Shown here: piece by piece, positions 8,810 through 17,324 of the stretch
Numbering within the stretch: position 1 is the stretch's first letter
Layout of the letters: every line of letters begins with the position of its first letter
DNA from: an uncultured Bacteroidota bacterium
GTDB taxonomy: Bacteria; Bacteroidota; Bacteroidia; Bacteroidales; P3
DNA length: 64,000 nucleotides
Direction: 5' to 3'
Assembly: GCA_902771735.1 (NCBI GenBank)
Contig: CACXXO010000009.1
Location: 1-64,000 of the forward strand
Notes under the pieces: model-generated
Database searches by the model: none
Told to the model about the DNA's origin: nothing
The model's input: the letters and a program-made list of their open reading frames with translations, nothing else
Position numbers and translations under genes: made by a program

Positions 8810-9853
8810 TCAATTATTCAGGGCGGGCATTTGCTGGGAGAGGCAGTGGAAGGAGCCGAGGCCCCAGATGATGTCGGTGGAATCGATGCCGATGATTTCG
8901 CGGTCGGGGAAGAGGGCCTCGAGGATGTAGGCAGCTTCGTTATCAGCGAGGCAGCGATAGGTGGGGAAGATGACTTTGTCGTTGGCGATGTAGAAGTTAG
9001 CATAGGATGCAGGAAGGCGTTGGTTGTCGTAGAAGACGAGGTCGGGCATGGGGAGTTCGACGATGGTGGGCTGTTTGCCATTGGCGAGGCGGCAGCGGTT
9101 GAGGATGCGAAGGTTGCGCTGGAGGGGTTCGTAGTTTTCGTCCCAGGCGTCGTTTTCGACGACGGTGACGATGGTGTCGGGGTTGACGAAGCGGGAGAGG
9201 TCGTCGACATGTCCGTCGGTGTCGTCTCCGACGATGCCGTCGGCGAGCCAGATGATGTTGTCAACACCGTAGTAGTTGCGGAGGTAGTCTTCAATCTGAT
9301 CCTGGTTGAGGTTGGGGTTGCGGTTGGGGTTGAGGAGGCACGAGGTGGTGGTGAGGAGGTCGCCGCAGCCGTTGACGTCGATGCTGCCGCCCTCCATCAC
9401 AATACCGGGCGAGAAGATGGACATGTCGGGCATGAGGTCGTGGATGCGCACAGGCACCTCGGTGTCAAGCTCGTAGGGGTATTTTCCGCCCCAGGCGTTA
9501 TGGTTCCAGTTGACAATGGCGCGGGATTTGCCGTCTTTGTTGAGGAGGAAGGCGGGGCCGTGGTCGCGACACCAGGCGTCGTTGCTGGGTATGAGGTGGA
9601 GACGGATGTTGTCCATGTTGGTGCCGATGGCCTGAAGTTCGTGGGCGACATGGTCGGCCATGGGTTGGTCGTCGACGTTGATATGGACTTGTTCGCTTTC
9701 GGCGAGGGTTTTGACGAAGAGGTAATAGGAGGGATAGATGGTTTCTATCTTTCCGGGCCAGGAGTCGGGGTTCTTGGGATAGGTGAGCCAGGTGGCCTCG
9801 TGGCGGGCCCATTCTGCGGGCATGAAATAGCCTTGTTTTTTGGGGGTGCTCAT
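8810..9853 (-). CDS. aguA: Agmatine deiminase
   Basis: Converts agmatine to N-carbamoylputrescine and ammonia in the cytoplasm. The 347-residue length is normal for the peptidyl-arginine-deiminase-like family. Key motifs are WCRDHGPAF near residue 92, MEGGSIDVNG near 155, GDDTDGHVDD near 210, and the catalytic Cys337 in SFHCLSQQ (family form G-x-x-H-C-x-T/S-Q-Q). It lies 27 bp after the gene for the next pathway enzyme, N-carbamoylputrescine amidase. Together the two make putrescine from agmatine without urea. No arginine decarboxylase is in the window, so agmatine must come from elsewhere in the cell or outside. Confidence 0.96.
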   Translation of the reverse strand: MSTPKKQGYFMPAEWARHEATWLTYPKNPDSWPGKIETIYPSYYLFVKTLAESEQVHINVDDQPMADHVAHELQAIGTNMDNIRLHLIPSNDAWCRDHGPAFLLNKDGKSRAIVNWNHNAWGGKYPYELDTEVPVRIHDLMPDMSIFSPGIVMEGGSIDVNGCGDLLTTTSCLLNPNRNPNLNQDQIEDYLRNYYGVDNIIWLADGIVGDDTDGHVDDLSRFVNPDTIVTVVENDAWDENYEPLQRNLRILNRCRLANGKQPTIVELPMPDLVFYDNQRLPASYANFYIANDKVIFPTYRCLADNEAAYILEALFPDREIIGIDSTDIIWGLGSFHCLSQQMPALNN

Positions 9854-9880
9854 TTTCAGTAAATAGTTAAAAGTTAATAG

Positions 9881-10765
9881 TTAGTCGATATAGCGTTTTG
9901 TGATGTCGCCATAGCTGTCAATGCGGCGGTCGCGGAGATAGGGCCAATGGCGACGGTAGTGGTCGGTTTGGTTGAGGTCGAGTTCTTCGACATGGAGTGC
10001 TTCCTCGAGGTGGGGAGCCTGATAGAGGATGCGGCCGAAGGCGTTGGTGATGAAACTGCCGCCCCAGAACTGCATTCCCCCTTCCCTACCCGTACGGTTG
10101 ACGGAGACGACGGGGACGCCGTTGGCAACAGCATGGGAGCGCTGAATAGTCTGCCAGGCATCGTACTGTTCGCGGTTGTCGTGTTCGTTCTGACGGACAT
10201 CCCAGCCAATGGCGGTGGGATAGAAGAGTATCTGGGCACCCATGAGGGCTGTGATGCGAGAAGCCTCGGGATACCATTGGTCCCAGCAGATGAGGACGCC
10301 GAGGGTGGCAAAGCGGGTATGAAAGACTTTGTAGCCGAGGTCTCCAGGGGTGAAATAGAACTTCTCGTAATAGCCGGGGTCGTCGGGGATGTGCATCTTG
10401 CGGTATTTGCCGAGGTAGGAGCCGTCGGCATCGATGACGGCGGTGGTGTTGTGGTAGAGCCCTTCGGCACGCTTTTCAAACATGGAGCAGACGATGACCA
10501 CCCCCAATTCTTTGGCGAGGGCCATGAAGTGCTGAGTGGTGGGTCCCTCGGGGATGGGTTCGGCAAGGGCGAAGTTCTCATAGCGCTCTTCGTCGCAGAA
10601 ATAAAGGGAGGCAAAAAGCTCCTGGAGGCAAATGATTTGCGCACCGTCGGCGGCAAGCTGACGAACTTTCTCTGTGTAGCGCTCGATGTTGGCGGCTTTG
10701 TCGGCCACGCAACTCATCTGGGCGATTCCAACTTTGACTTTGTTGACGAGATTTTCTTTTTTCAT
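9881..10765 (-). CDS. aguB: N-carbamoylputrescine amidase
   Basis: Hydrolyses N-carbamoylputrescine to putrescine, CO2 and ammonia. Nitrilase-superfamily fold with the Glu-Lys-Cys triad visible at Glu49 (CLQELF), Lys123 (YRKMHIP) and Cys160 (LICWDQWYPEA). I start at the ATG at 10765 (MKKENLVNKVKVGIAQ), which gives 294 residues, the usual length. A longer frame reaches 10852 but runs through a Bacteroidota-type promoter (-7 box at 10820-10827), so the extension is very unlikely to be translated. It is the first gene of a four-gene minus-strand run with aguA, the S41 protease and the BspA-like protein. Confidence 0.95.
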   Translation of the reverse strand: MKKENLVNKVKVGIAQMSCVADKAANIERYTEKVRQLAADGAQIICLQELFASLYFCDEERYENFALAEPIPEGPTTQHFMALAKELGVVIVCSMFEKRAEGLYHNTTAVIDADGSYLGKYRKMHIPDDPGYYEKFYFTPGDLGYKVFHTRFATLGVLICWDQWYPEASRITALMGAQILFYPTAIGWDVRQNEHDNREQYDAWQTIQRSHAVANGVPVVSVNRTGREGGMQFWGGSFITNAFGRILYQAPHLEEALHVEELDLNQTDHYRRHWPYLRDRRIDSYGDITKRYID

Positions 10766-10819
10766 AATGTGTTCTGTTCCCTTTTGGGGTAGATTTCCTT
10801 TGGGGTTAATTTGAAGATG

Positions 10820-10827
10820 CAAATTTA
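10820..10827 (-). promoter_or_regulatory. Promoter (-7 box) for the aguB operon
   Basis: On the minus strand this reads TAAATTTG followed by CA, matching TAnnTTTG. A weak -33 element (TATTG) lies about 24 bp upstream. The distance to the chosen aguB start (about 55 bp) is suitable. Confidence 0.6.
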
Positions 10828-10902
10828 CACAAAAATATTGATTCGCACGCACAATATTAATAAAATATAATATATATGTTTGACAAATAGATTGTTATGA
10901 AA

Positions 10903-10929
10903 TAAAAAAGCCCGCCGGAATGGCGGGCT
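10903..10929 (-). terminator. Rho-independent terminator after the S9 peptidase gene
   Basis: On the minus strand an AGCCCGCC / GGCGGGCT stem with a short loop is followed by a run of T (10904-10909 as A on the plus strand). It lies 57 bp after the stop of the gene at 10986 and ends the six-gene run that begins at 17061. Confidence 0.88.
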
Positions 10930-10985
10930 AAAGTATGAGTGATGAATGGTGTGCTATAGATTTGATATATGCTATAGAGGTGATG

Positions 10986-13109
10986 TTATTTTTTCAGCCA
11001 CTGGTCGAACCAGTCGATGAAGTTACGATGCCAAAGGAGGCTGTTCTGTGGACGGAGCACCCAGTGAGTCTCGTCGGGGAAGTAGAGGTAGCGGCTGGGG
11101 ATGCGGCGCAGCTGTGCGGCATTGTAGGCAGCCATACCCTGCGAAGCGACGATGCGGAAGTCGAATTCGGAGTGGATGACGCAGATGGGGGTGTTCCATT
11201 CACCGACGAAGAGGTGGGGCGAGTTGGAGAAGCCTTTCTTGATTTTGGGGTTCTTGTCGCGTTCCCAGTAGGGGCCGCCTATTTCCCAATTTTCGAACCA
11301 CATTTCCTCGGTCTCGAGGTACTGCTGCTCGAAGTTGAACATGCCGTTATGAGCCAGGAATGCTTTGAAGCGACGGCCTTCGTTGTAGCCCTTGACATCG
11401 TGGTTGTGGCCGGCGAGCCAATAGACACTGTAGCCACCGAAAGAGGCGCCGCAGGCACCAATGCGCTCACGGTCGATCTGCTTGAAGTTGTTGGCGAAAT
11501 AGTCGGTGGCGCTCATGTAATCCTGCATGCAGAGTCCGCCGTAGTCGCCGGAGATTTCCTCAAGCCACTCCATACCGAAGCCGGGAACGCCACGGCGGTT
11601 GGGGGCGATGATGAAGTAGCCAGCACCCGACATCACCTCGAAGTTCCAGCGAGTGCTCCAGAACTGGCTGACGATGCTCTGGGGACCGCCTTCGCAGAAG
11701 AGCAGTGCGGGATAGGTCTTGGTGGAATCGTAGTCGTAGGGATAGATGAGCCAGGTGAGCATCTCCTTGCCGTCGACAGTCTTCACCCAGTAAGGCTCGA
11801 CCTTGCCCATGCGCACCTGCGAGAGGATGTCGTCGTTGAAGGTGGTGAGCTGTTTGCCCTCGGCCTTGTCGTCGGTGAAGTTATAGGCATAGACGGTAGC
11901 GGGATACTGCATGGAAACCTGGTTGGCAAAGATGCGGTCGCCGTTCATCTCAAAACCATTGATGTCGTGTACACCGGCAGTAATCTGGCGCGGTTGATCG
12001 CCGCTCTCGAACTTGAAGTCGAAGATTTCCAGAGTGCCACGATACATGACAACTGCGGCAAGACTCTTGTCGTCGGCCGACCAGCGGATGTTGCTTACAC
12101 CGTAGTCGAATCCTTCGGTGAGGTCGGTTTTCTTGCCGGTAACGAGATCCATGACCATGAGGCGCTGTTTGTCGGCCTCATAGCCGTCACGTTCCATGCT
12201 CTCCCAAGCAATCATCTTGCCATCGTGGGAGAAGACGGGGTTCTGGTCGTAGCCCATGATGTCCTCGCTGATGTTGCGGGTCTCGCGGGTGGCGATGTCA
12301 TAAATATAAATGTCGCTGTTGGTGGAATGGGCATAGTCATAGCCGGTCTTCTTACGGCAGGTGTAAGCAACCAGCTTGCTGTCGGGACTGTAGTCGTACT
12401 GCTCCGTGCCACCCCAGGGGCGCATGGGGCTCTCGTAGGGTTCGCCGTCGAGAATGTCGACAGCCTTGTCCATATCGGCCTTGCCATTGGTCAGCGTGAC
12501 ATAATAGATGTGGGGAATCTCATCCACCCAGTTGTCCCAATGGCGATACATCAGGTCCTCGTTGATGCGTCCTGTGGTCTTGTCGAGTCCGGCGAAGAGT
12601 TTTCCCAGATGCTCGGGACGTTCAACAGGGATGGTGCTGATATATACCAGCGAGGAGCCGTCGGGAGCAATCTTGAAGCCTTCGAAGCCGCGCTCACACT
12701 CGGCAACCACTGTCTCCTGATGGTTATTGACATTTATGGAAAGAATCTGATTCCCCCGGCAGAACATAACAGTCTCGTCGTTGAACCACACGGGATTGAA
12801 CTCGGAGGCGGCGGTGGTGGTCAGTCGCGATGGTTCGCCACCATCGGTCGACATCAGATAGAGCTCCACATTGCCCTTGTTCTCTTCCATGCTGATGGCT
12901 TTCATGCCATAGACCAGCTGGCTGCCGTCGGGACTCACGTCATAGCCGGCCAACTGCCCCAGGCTCCACATCACTTCGGGGGTGAAGCGGCCGTCGGCAA
13001 CCGTTATCGGCTGTTTCTCGATGACATTCTGCTCATCGGTATCCTGTTTCTGGTTACACGCTGCCATGCAAAGGGCGGCAGCGGCCAAAGAAAATAGTGT
13101 TTTCTTCAT
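10986..13109 (-). CDS. S9 family prolyl-oligopeptidase-like lipoprotein (DPP5-like)
   Basis: A 707-residue serine peptidase of the S9 family, with an N-terminal lipobox (CMAAC, Cys18) that predicts an envelope lipoprotein. Residues 45-440 form the beta-propeller, with WD40-like units (YDYSPDSKLVAYT, PVFSHDGKMIAWE). The C-terminal alpha/beta hydrolase domain carries Ser556 (GASFGGYS), Asp650 (HSEFD) and His682 (DETHW). The closest well-known type is the dipeptidyl-peptidase 5 group of Porphyromonas, which removes dipeptides from peptide N termini for amino-acid feeding; exact specificity cannot be told from sequence. It follows a lipoprotein gene by 17 bp and is the last gene of its run. Confidence 0.93.
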   Translation of the reverse strand: MKKTLFSLAAAALCMAACNQKQDTDEQNVIEKQPITVADGRFTPEVMWSLGQLAGYDVSPDGSQLVYGMKAISMEENKGNVELYLMSTDGGEPSRLTTTAASEFNPVWFNDETVMFCRGNQILSINVNNHQETVVAECERGFEGFKIAPDGSSLVYISTIPVERPEHLGKLFAGLDKTTGRINEDLMYRHWDNWVDEIPHIYYVTLTNGKADMDKAVDILDGEPYESPMRPWGGTEQYDYSPDSKLVAYTCRKKTGYDYAHSTNSDIYIYDIATRETRNISEDIMGYDQNPVFSHDGKMIAWESMERDGYEADKQRLMVMDLVTGKKTDLTEGFDYGVSNIRWSADDKSLAAVVMYRGTLEIFDFKFESGDQPRQITAGVHDINGFEMNGDRIFANQVSMQYPATVYAYNFTDDKAEGKQLTTFNDDILSQVRMGKVEPYWVKTVDGKEMLTWLIYPYDYDSTKTYPALLFCEGGPQSIVSQFWSTRWNFEVMSGAGYFIIAPNRRGVPGFGMEWLEEISGDYGGLCMQDYMSATDYFANNFKQIDRERIGACGASFGGYSVYWLAGHNHDVKGYNEGRRFKAFLAHNGMFNFEQQYLETEEMWFENWEIGGPYWERDKNPKIKKGFSNSPHLFVGEWNTPICVIHSEFDFRIVASQGMAAYNAAQLRRIPSRYLYFPDETHWVLRPQNSLLWHRNFIDWFDQWLKK

Positions 13110-13126
13110 ATTCTGTCTTTTTTATT

Positions 13127-14005
13127 TTAATTCTCCGAGATTGGATTTGCCGCCTTGCTTTCGCGGAATGTCATCGGGGTGCGGATGTCGACACCATAAA
13201 AGTTGAATCCCTCGGGACCAGGCTCAACGATGTCGATATTCTGGGTGTTCAGCGGCAATGCCTGGAAAGTGAGCGAATAGACAAGCACGTCGTATCCACC
13301 ACGGTTGTGGGCAAAGTCAGTATATTCTGGATACACCGAGATTCCATCGGTTTTCACCAGTTTGAAATGTCTGCCGGTGGCGTTGTCGCGAATGAAGACG
13401 TCTGGATTGATGGCGAGACCTTTGTCATAGAGCGGACGGTGCTCGGGGGTGCGGGCACAATAGGAGAAATACACCTTGGTATTTTCTCTCTCAATCTCGA
13501 TTTTTTCAATGCTCACCACCTGTGCATAAGGCGAGCGGCGTTCCACATAGGGGAAGTCCAGCGACCGTGGTACCCTGGGTTTTGCCCAAGCGCCAGGGGT
13601 GTGCGCATCCTTTGGCTTGGAGGCTACTTTCTCTGCCTTCTCGCGCTGGAAATCCGACTCCACGGCATAGCACTTCATCCTTGCATTGAACGAGAAAGTC
13701 ATGCCGCCACCGGGAGTCCCCGTCTCTTTGGTTTTGCGGTTACGTATGTTGAACTGCTTGTAGAGAGGTGCTGCCGCGGTACCGTTGAGGGTGGCATAGT
13801 TGTAGGCTATACGCGTGCCTCCCTCCTCGTCCTGCATCGTCGCATCGGGTCGGCCGAATTCGTCAACTATCTCGTAATACGACTTGCCCATATAAATGGA
13901 CTCCAGGTCGGCATCGGCCGACACATATCGGCTGCCCCAGCATCCGGCAAAAAGCAGCGACACCAGCGCAACAACCCTCAGGGAGCTATGAACCGTGAAT
14001 CTCAT
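13127..14005 (-). CDS. Uncharacterised lipoprotein with BamE/SmpA-like start
   Basis: A 292-residue protein with a lipobox at LFAGC (Cys22). Residues 36-56 (IYMGKSYYEIVDEFGRPD) resemble the opening helix-turn of SmpA/OmlA-type domains, where a G-x-s-x-x-E/D-v-x-x-x-l-G-x-P pattern is typical. The middle (residues 110-160) is basic and probably flexible. The C-terminal half looks beta-rich (TKVYFSYCAR, GYDVLVYSLTFQALP). No enzyme motif is seen. It sits between the MORN protein (31 bp) and the S9 peptidase (17 bp), so it probably serves the envelope, but I cannot name a function. Confidence 0.8.
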   Translation of the reverse strand: MRFTVHSSLRVVALVSLLFAGCWGSRYVSADADLESIYMGKSYYEIVDEFGRPDATMQDEEGGTRIAYNYATLNGTAAAPLYKQFNIRNRKTKETGTPGGGMTFSFNARMKCYAVESDFQREKAEKVASKPKDAHTPGAWAKPRVPRSLDFPYVERRSPYAQVVSIEKIEIERENTKVYFSYCARTPEHRPLYDKGLAINPDVFIRDNATGRHFKLVKTDGISVYPEYTDFAHNRGGYDVLVYSLTFQALPLNTQNIDIVEPGPEGFNFYGVDIRTPMTFRESKAANPISEN

Positions 14006-14036
14006 CTTTCAAATTGTGTTTTATTATTCTTAATTC

Positions 14037-14666
14037 TTAATTCTCAACCAATTGTCCGGCATGGAAACGGCCTTTTATCAACTCGCCGTCGGTGCTGATA
14101 TAGGTACCCTCGCCTTCATACTGGTCGTTGAGCCAGCCGCCTTCATACGAGGCGCCGTCGCTCGACGTCATCTTTCCCTGACCCGTCATGTGGCCCTGGA
14201 CAAAACTGCCCACATAGCGGTCGCCGTTGGGCCAAGTGCGCACACCTTGTCCATGGAACAATCCGTTGAGGAACGGTCCCTCATAGCGCGACCCGTCGGG
14301 GAACAAGAGGTAGCCCGTACCGGTGCCCATGTCTGTCCAATCGCCTTCCATCACATTGCCGTTGTTGAAACGGAATGTACCGTGGCCCAATATGTTGCCT
14401 TTCTTGAAATGGCCCGTGTAGGAGTAGCCGGCAGCGGCGTAGGTGAACGTACCCTCGCCGTCGATGTCGCCCTTCTTCCAGTCGCCCTCATAGCGGTCGC
14501 CGTTGGCAAACACCATCAGGCCGTTGCCGTGGCGGCGCCCCTTGGCGTCGCGTTCTCCGGTATAGTAGGAACCATCCTTGTAGGTCGTCGTCTCTCTGAC
14601 CTGTGCCCAGCAGGAACTGCCCGCCATCAGCACCATCATCAGAACAATTGTCTGTCTCATTTTCAT
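14037..14666 (-). CDS. Secreted MORN-repeat protein
   Basis: A 209-residue protein: signal peptide (residues 1-22, ending SSCWAQ) followed by about eight MORN repeats of 20-23 residues, for example GDRYEGDWKKGDIDGEGTF and GDRYVGSFVQGHMTGQGK. MORN repeats form an extended beta sheet used for binding or spacing. In bacteria they often sit in the envelope without a known partner. The gene lies 39 bp after the glycosyltransferase and 31 bp before the lipoprotein gene in the same direction. Confidence 0.88.
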   Translation of the reverse strand: MKMRQTIVLMMVLMAGSSCWAQVRETTTYKDGSYYTGERDAKGRRHGNGLMVFANGDRYEGDWKKGDIDGEGTFTYAAAGYSYTGHFKKGNILGHGTFRFNNGNVMEGDWTDMGTGTGYLLFPDGSRYEGPFLNGLFHGQGVRTWPNGDRYVGSFVQGHMTGQGKMTSSDGASYEGGWLNDQYEGEGTYISTDGELIKGRFHAGQLVEN

Positions 14667-14705
14667 AGCCGTATCTTTTATTTTATATGTGTAATGCTTA
14701 TAATA

Positions 14706-15611
14706 TTAGTCTTTTTCATTTAATTTCTCGATAAAAAGACCCAATTTGTAAAAGCTGAATTGCTTCATCGAGATTGCCTTTCCGCTCACAAAATGGCTCT
14801 CCATCGGCGACTTGAACACCTTGTACAGCCAGTAGGTCACCTTCGTCAAGCCCATTCTCCTCACCGTGGCATAGGTGTTCAGCAACTTCACCGTGCGGCA
14901 GAACCGCTGGTCCTCCCACATGAACTTGTATATCCCCACCAGGCTCTCCACTCCCTGCACCGTCTTGTGGAGGAATTCGGCATTGCTCTCCACGTCGCCG
15001 TTCACCACAGGATTGTCGATGTGGAGTATCGGTATCTTGTTTTCCTCCAGCCTGTAGCCGAAGAGTGTGTCCTCGTGCCCATACTGGCTGATGCGCGGGT
15101 CGAACTTTATCTTTTCAAACACCGAACGGCGTATCATGAAGTTGTTCGTCATGAACGACTTGTAGGGGGTCTTCTTCCTCTCCTCCACACTCCGGCTCTC
15201 CACTTTCGTCCCATAGAGGTAGCGCAGGCGGTGCTGCTGGTCGTCGCCACGCTGGTCATACTCCCGCCCGCCGACAATCACGTCGCTCTTGTCCGACATG
15301 TGTTTCCTGTACTCCTTCAAGAAATTGTCCGGCACCACCGAATCGTTGTCCAGAAACAGAAGCCATTCCCCTTTCGTATGTTTCAGGAAAATATTGCGTA
15401 TCCTGGCACGGCCGATGTTCTCGCCCAGACGCAGATAGTGCGCCAGATCGCAGATACCGTTGTTCTGGGTCAGATAGTAGCCCGACGAGTGGTCGTCGAT
15501 GCACACAATCTCGAAGTCATCCTCCCCGTGCATCTGCTCTATCTGGGTCCTCAGCCGACGCACCAACGGATAGGCATAAAAATTATATATCGGTATACAA
15601 ATCGAAATCAT
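14706..15611 (-). CDS. Glycosyltransferase family 2
   Basis: A 301-residue GT-A fold enzyme that transfers a sugar from a nucleotide-sugar donor, probably for a surface glycan. The N terminus ISICIPIYNF is the usual GT2 start; CIDDHSSG near residue 36 and the metal-binding LDNDS near residue 92 follow, and the acceptor-side GHEDTLFGYRL (about residue 179) holds the catalytic acidic pair. No membrane segment is seen. Its ATG overlaps the stop of the metallo-hydrolase gene by 4 bp, so the two are translationally coupled. Donor and acceptor cannot be deduced. Confidence 0.9.
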   Translation of the reverse strand: MISICIPIYNFYAYPLVRRLRTQIEQMHGEDDFEIVCIDDHSSGYYLTQNNGICDLAHYLRLGENIGRARIRNIFLKHTKGEWLLFLDNDSVVPDNFLKEYRKHMSDKSDVIVGGREYDQRGDDQQHRLRYLYGTKVESRSVEERKKTPYKSFMTNNFMIRRSVFEKIKFDPRISQYGHEDTLFGYRLEENKIPILHIDNPVVNGDVESNAEFLHKTVQGVESLVGIYKFMWEDQRFCRTVKLLNTYATVRRMGLTKVTYWLYKVFKSPMESHFVSGKAISMKQFSFYKLGLFIEKLNEKD

Positions 15612-16369
15612 ACCTCAACCTCCAGATTGTCGTATGCCAGAAAAACTCCCTCCGGGAGCATCTTTTCCACCTCGGCATGCAGCCCCATCTCGTGGCTGAT
15701 ATGCGTCAGATAGGCGCGGCCGGGGTTCACCGTTTTTATTAGTTCCAATGCCTCGGGAAGCGAGAAATGCGAGAAGTGTTTCTCTTTCCTGAGTGCATTG
15801 ACAACCAACACTTTTACTCCATTTATCTTATCCAACTCTTGAGGCTCTATATGGTTCGCATCCGTGATGTAGGCCATCTCCCCGATGCGGTATCCCAAAA
15901 TGGGCAGGTCCTTGTGCATCGCCCTTATCGGCTCCACCTCAACCCCTGCGGCCACAAATGCGCCCTCCACCCTGTGAAGGTCGGCCTCGGGCAGCCCCGG
16001 AAATTCGTGATGGGCGAAAATATAGCCATAGTCGCGCTCTAAAGCGTGCTTGGCCTCGCCATTCAGGTAGACATCCATCTTCTTGTGTTGCACATAATTG
16101 AATGATCTCACATCATCCAATCCTGCAACATGGTCACGATGTGCATGCGTTACGAGTATCGCGTCCAACCGTTCCACCTTCTGCCTTAACATCTGCTGCC
16201 TGAAATCCGGCCCGATGTCGAACAGGATGTTTGCGCCGTTATCCAAAGTCAACAATGCCGAAGTGCGCAGCCTCCGGTCCCGTTCGTCGACCGAGCTGCA
16301 CACCCCGCAATGGCATGCTATCACCGGCACACCCTGCGATGTCCCCGTGCCCAAAAAAGTCAGTCTCAC
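15608..16369 (-). CDS. MBL-fold metallo-hydrolase (PhnP-like)
   Basis: A 254-residue metallo-beta-lactamase-fold hydrolase. It starts VRLTFLGTGTSQGVP, then a CHCGVC motif near 24-29 typical of the PhnP-type phosphodiesterase subgroup, then the metal site THAHRDHVAG near 93-102, and the distal His in LTHISHEMG. A longer frame to 16507 runs through the regulator gene and is not credible. The GTG at 16369 overlaps the regulator stop (TAGTG) and follows AAGGAG closely, so I chose it. Family members cleave cyclic phosphate or phosphodiester substrates. The substrate here is unknown. Confidence 0.88.
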   Translation of the reverse strand: MRLTFLGTGTSQGVPVIACHCGVCSSVDERDRRLRTSALLTLDNGANILFDIGPDFRQQMLRQKVERLDAILVTHAHRDHVAGLDDVRSFNYVQHKKMDVYLNGEAKHALERDYGYIFAHHEFPGLPEADLHRVEGAFVAAGVEVEPIRAMHKDLPILGYRIGEMAYITDANHIEPQELDKINGVKVLVVNALRKEKHFSHFSLPEALELIKTVNPGRAYLTHISHEMGLHAEVEKMLPEGVFLAYDNLEVEV

Positions 16370-17061
16370 TACTCCTTGTGCGACAGTTTGAACCCAACTC
16401 CGTGCACGTTGACAATCTCCACCGACGGGTCGGCCTTCAGGTATTTTCTCAACTTCGTGATATACACATCCATCGAGCGCGCTGCAAAATAGCTGTCGTC
16501 CTTCCAAATCTTCTGCAACGTCGTGTTGCGGTCAACCAGCTGGTTGAAATTCACTGCGAAGATTCTCAGGAGGTCGCACTCCTTGGCGGTCAGACGCTGC
16601 ACCTCGTCCCCAATCGTAAGGGTCTGATGCACATAGTCAAACACGAAGCCGCCAATCTTGAATACATTCTTGTCAGGACGGTCCTCGTTGAAACTGCGGC
16701 GCATCGTGGCGTTCAGACGTGCCAGCAGCTCTTCCATCGAGAACGGTTTGGTGATGTAGTCGTCGGCTCCCACCTCGAAACCCTTCAGCTTGTCTTCCTC
16801 CAGGTTCTTGGCGGTCAGGAAAATGATGGGTATCTTTTTATCCACCTTCCTGATTTCCTTGGCAACGGCGAAACCGTCTTTCAACGGCATCATCACATCG
16901 AAAATGCAGGCGTCCACATCCTCCGCGTCGAACGATGCAAGAGCCTCTTCGCCGTCCTTGGCCCAGACAACGGTATAACCCTTCTGTGTGAGATAGGCTT
17001 TCAGAATGGTACCCAGGTTGGGGTCGTCTTCAGCCACCAAAAGTTTTATTCCCAAATTCAT
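16369..17061 (-). CDS. OmpR-family response regulator, RprY-like
   Basis: A 230-residue response regulator. The receiver domain (1-120) has the acidic pocket at EDD (11-13), phospho-acceptor Asp55 (IFDVMMP), and Lys105 (TKPF). The winged-helix DNA-binding domain (135-228) ends VNVHGVGFKL, the typical OmpR form. The sequence resembles the RprY regulators of Bacteroidales, which act with the RprX histidine kinase in envelope and oxidative stress; no kinase gene is in the window, so the partner is elsewhere. It is first in a run of six genes of which several act in the envelope. Confidence 0.9.
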   Translation of the reverse strand: MNLGIKLLVAEDDPNLGTILKAYLTQKGYTVVWAKDGEEALASFDAEDVDACIFDVMMPLKDGFAVAKEIRKVDKKIPIIFLTAKNLEEDKLKGFEVGADDYITKPFSMEELLARLNATMRRSFNEDRPDKNVFKIGGFVFDYVHQTLTIGDEVQRLTAKECDLLRIFAVNFNQLVDRNTTLQKIWKDDSYFAARSMDVYITKLRKYLKADPSVEIVNVHGVGFKLSHKE

Positions 17062-17238
17062 AATCCTTATATATTTTAAGACTTTATTCTTTTGTATTGA
17101 GATAACACAAAAAATTGCATTTTATTGTATAGAATGTTAAATTTTTTATGTTAATTGAGATTTTTTTTCTCGAGCCATCCTCCCCGCACCTCCCTCCCGC
17201 CCCCTTGCCACCCTCTTGGTTGCATCGCCCTACCAATA

Positions 17239-17296
17239 CCCTACCAACGCCCTACCAACTCCTACCGTGGTAGGAGTTGGTAGGGCGTTGGTAGGG
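17239..17296. repeat. CTACC palindrome, copy 1 (58 bp, perfect)
   Basis: Perfect inverted repeat with 28-bp arms around a central GT. The core is CCAACTCCTACC-GT-GGTAGGAGTTGG. It lies 28 bp downstream of the stop of the HTH protein gene (17325). In RNA it would form a very stable hairpin. Related copies are at 30610-30700, 39653-39708 and 48021-48076. The remaining DNA between 17062 and 17238 is AT-rich with no gene that I can support. Confidence 0.95.
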
Positions 17297-17324
17297 CGAT
17301 GATAGGTAGTTAATACCTTGAGGG

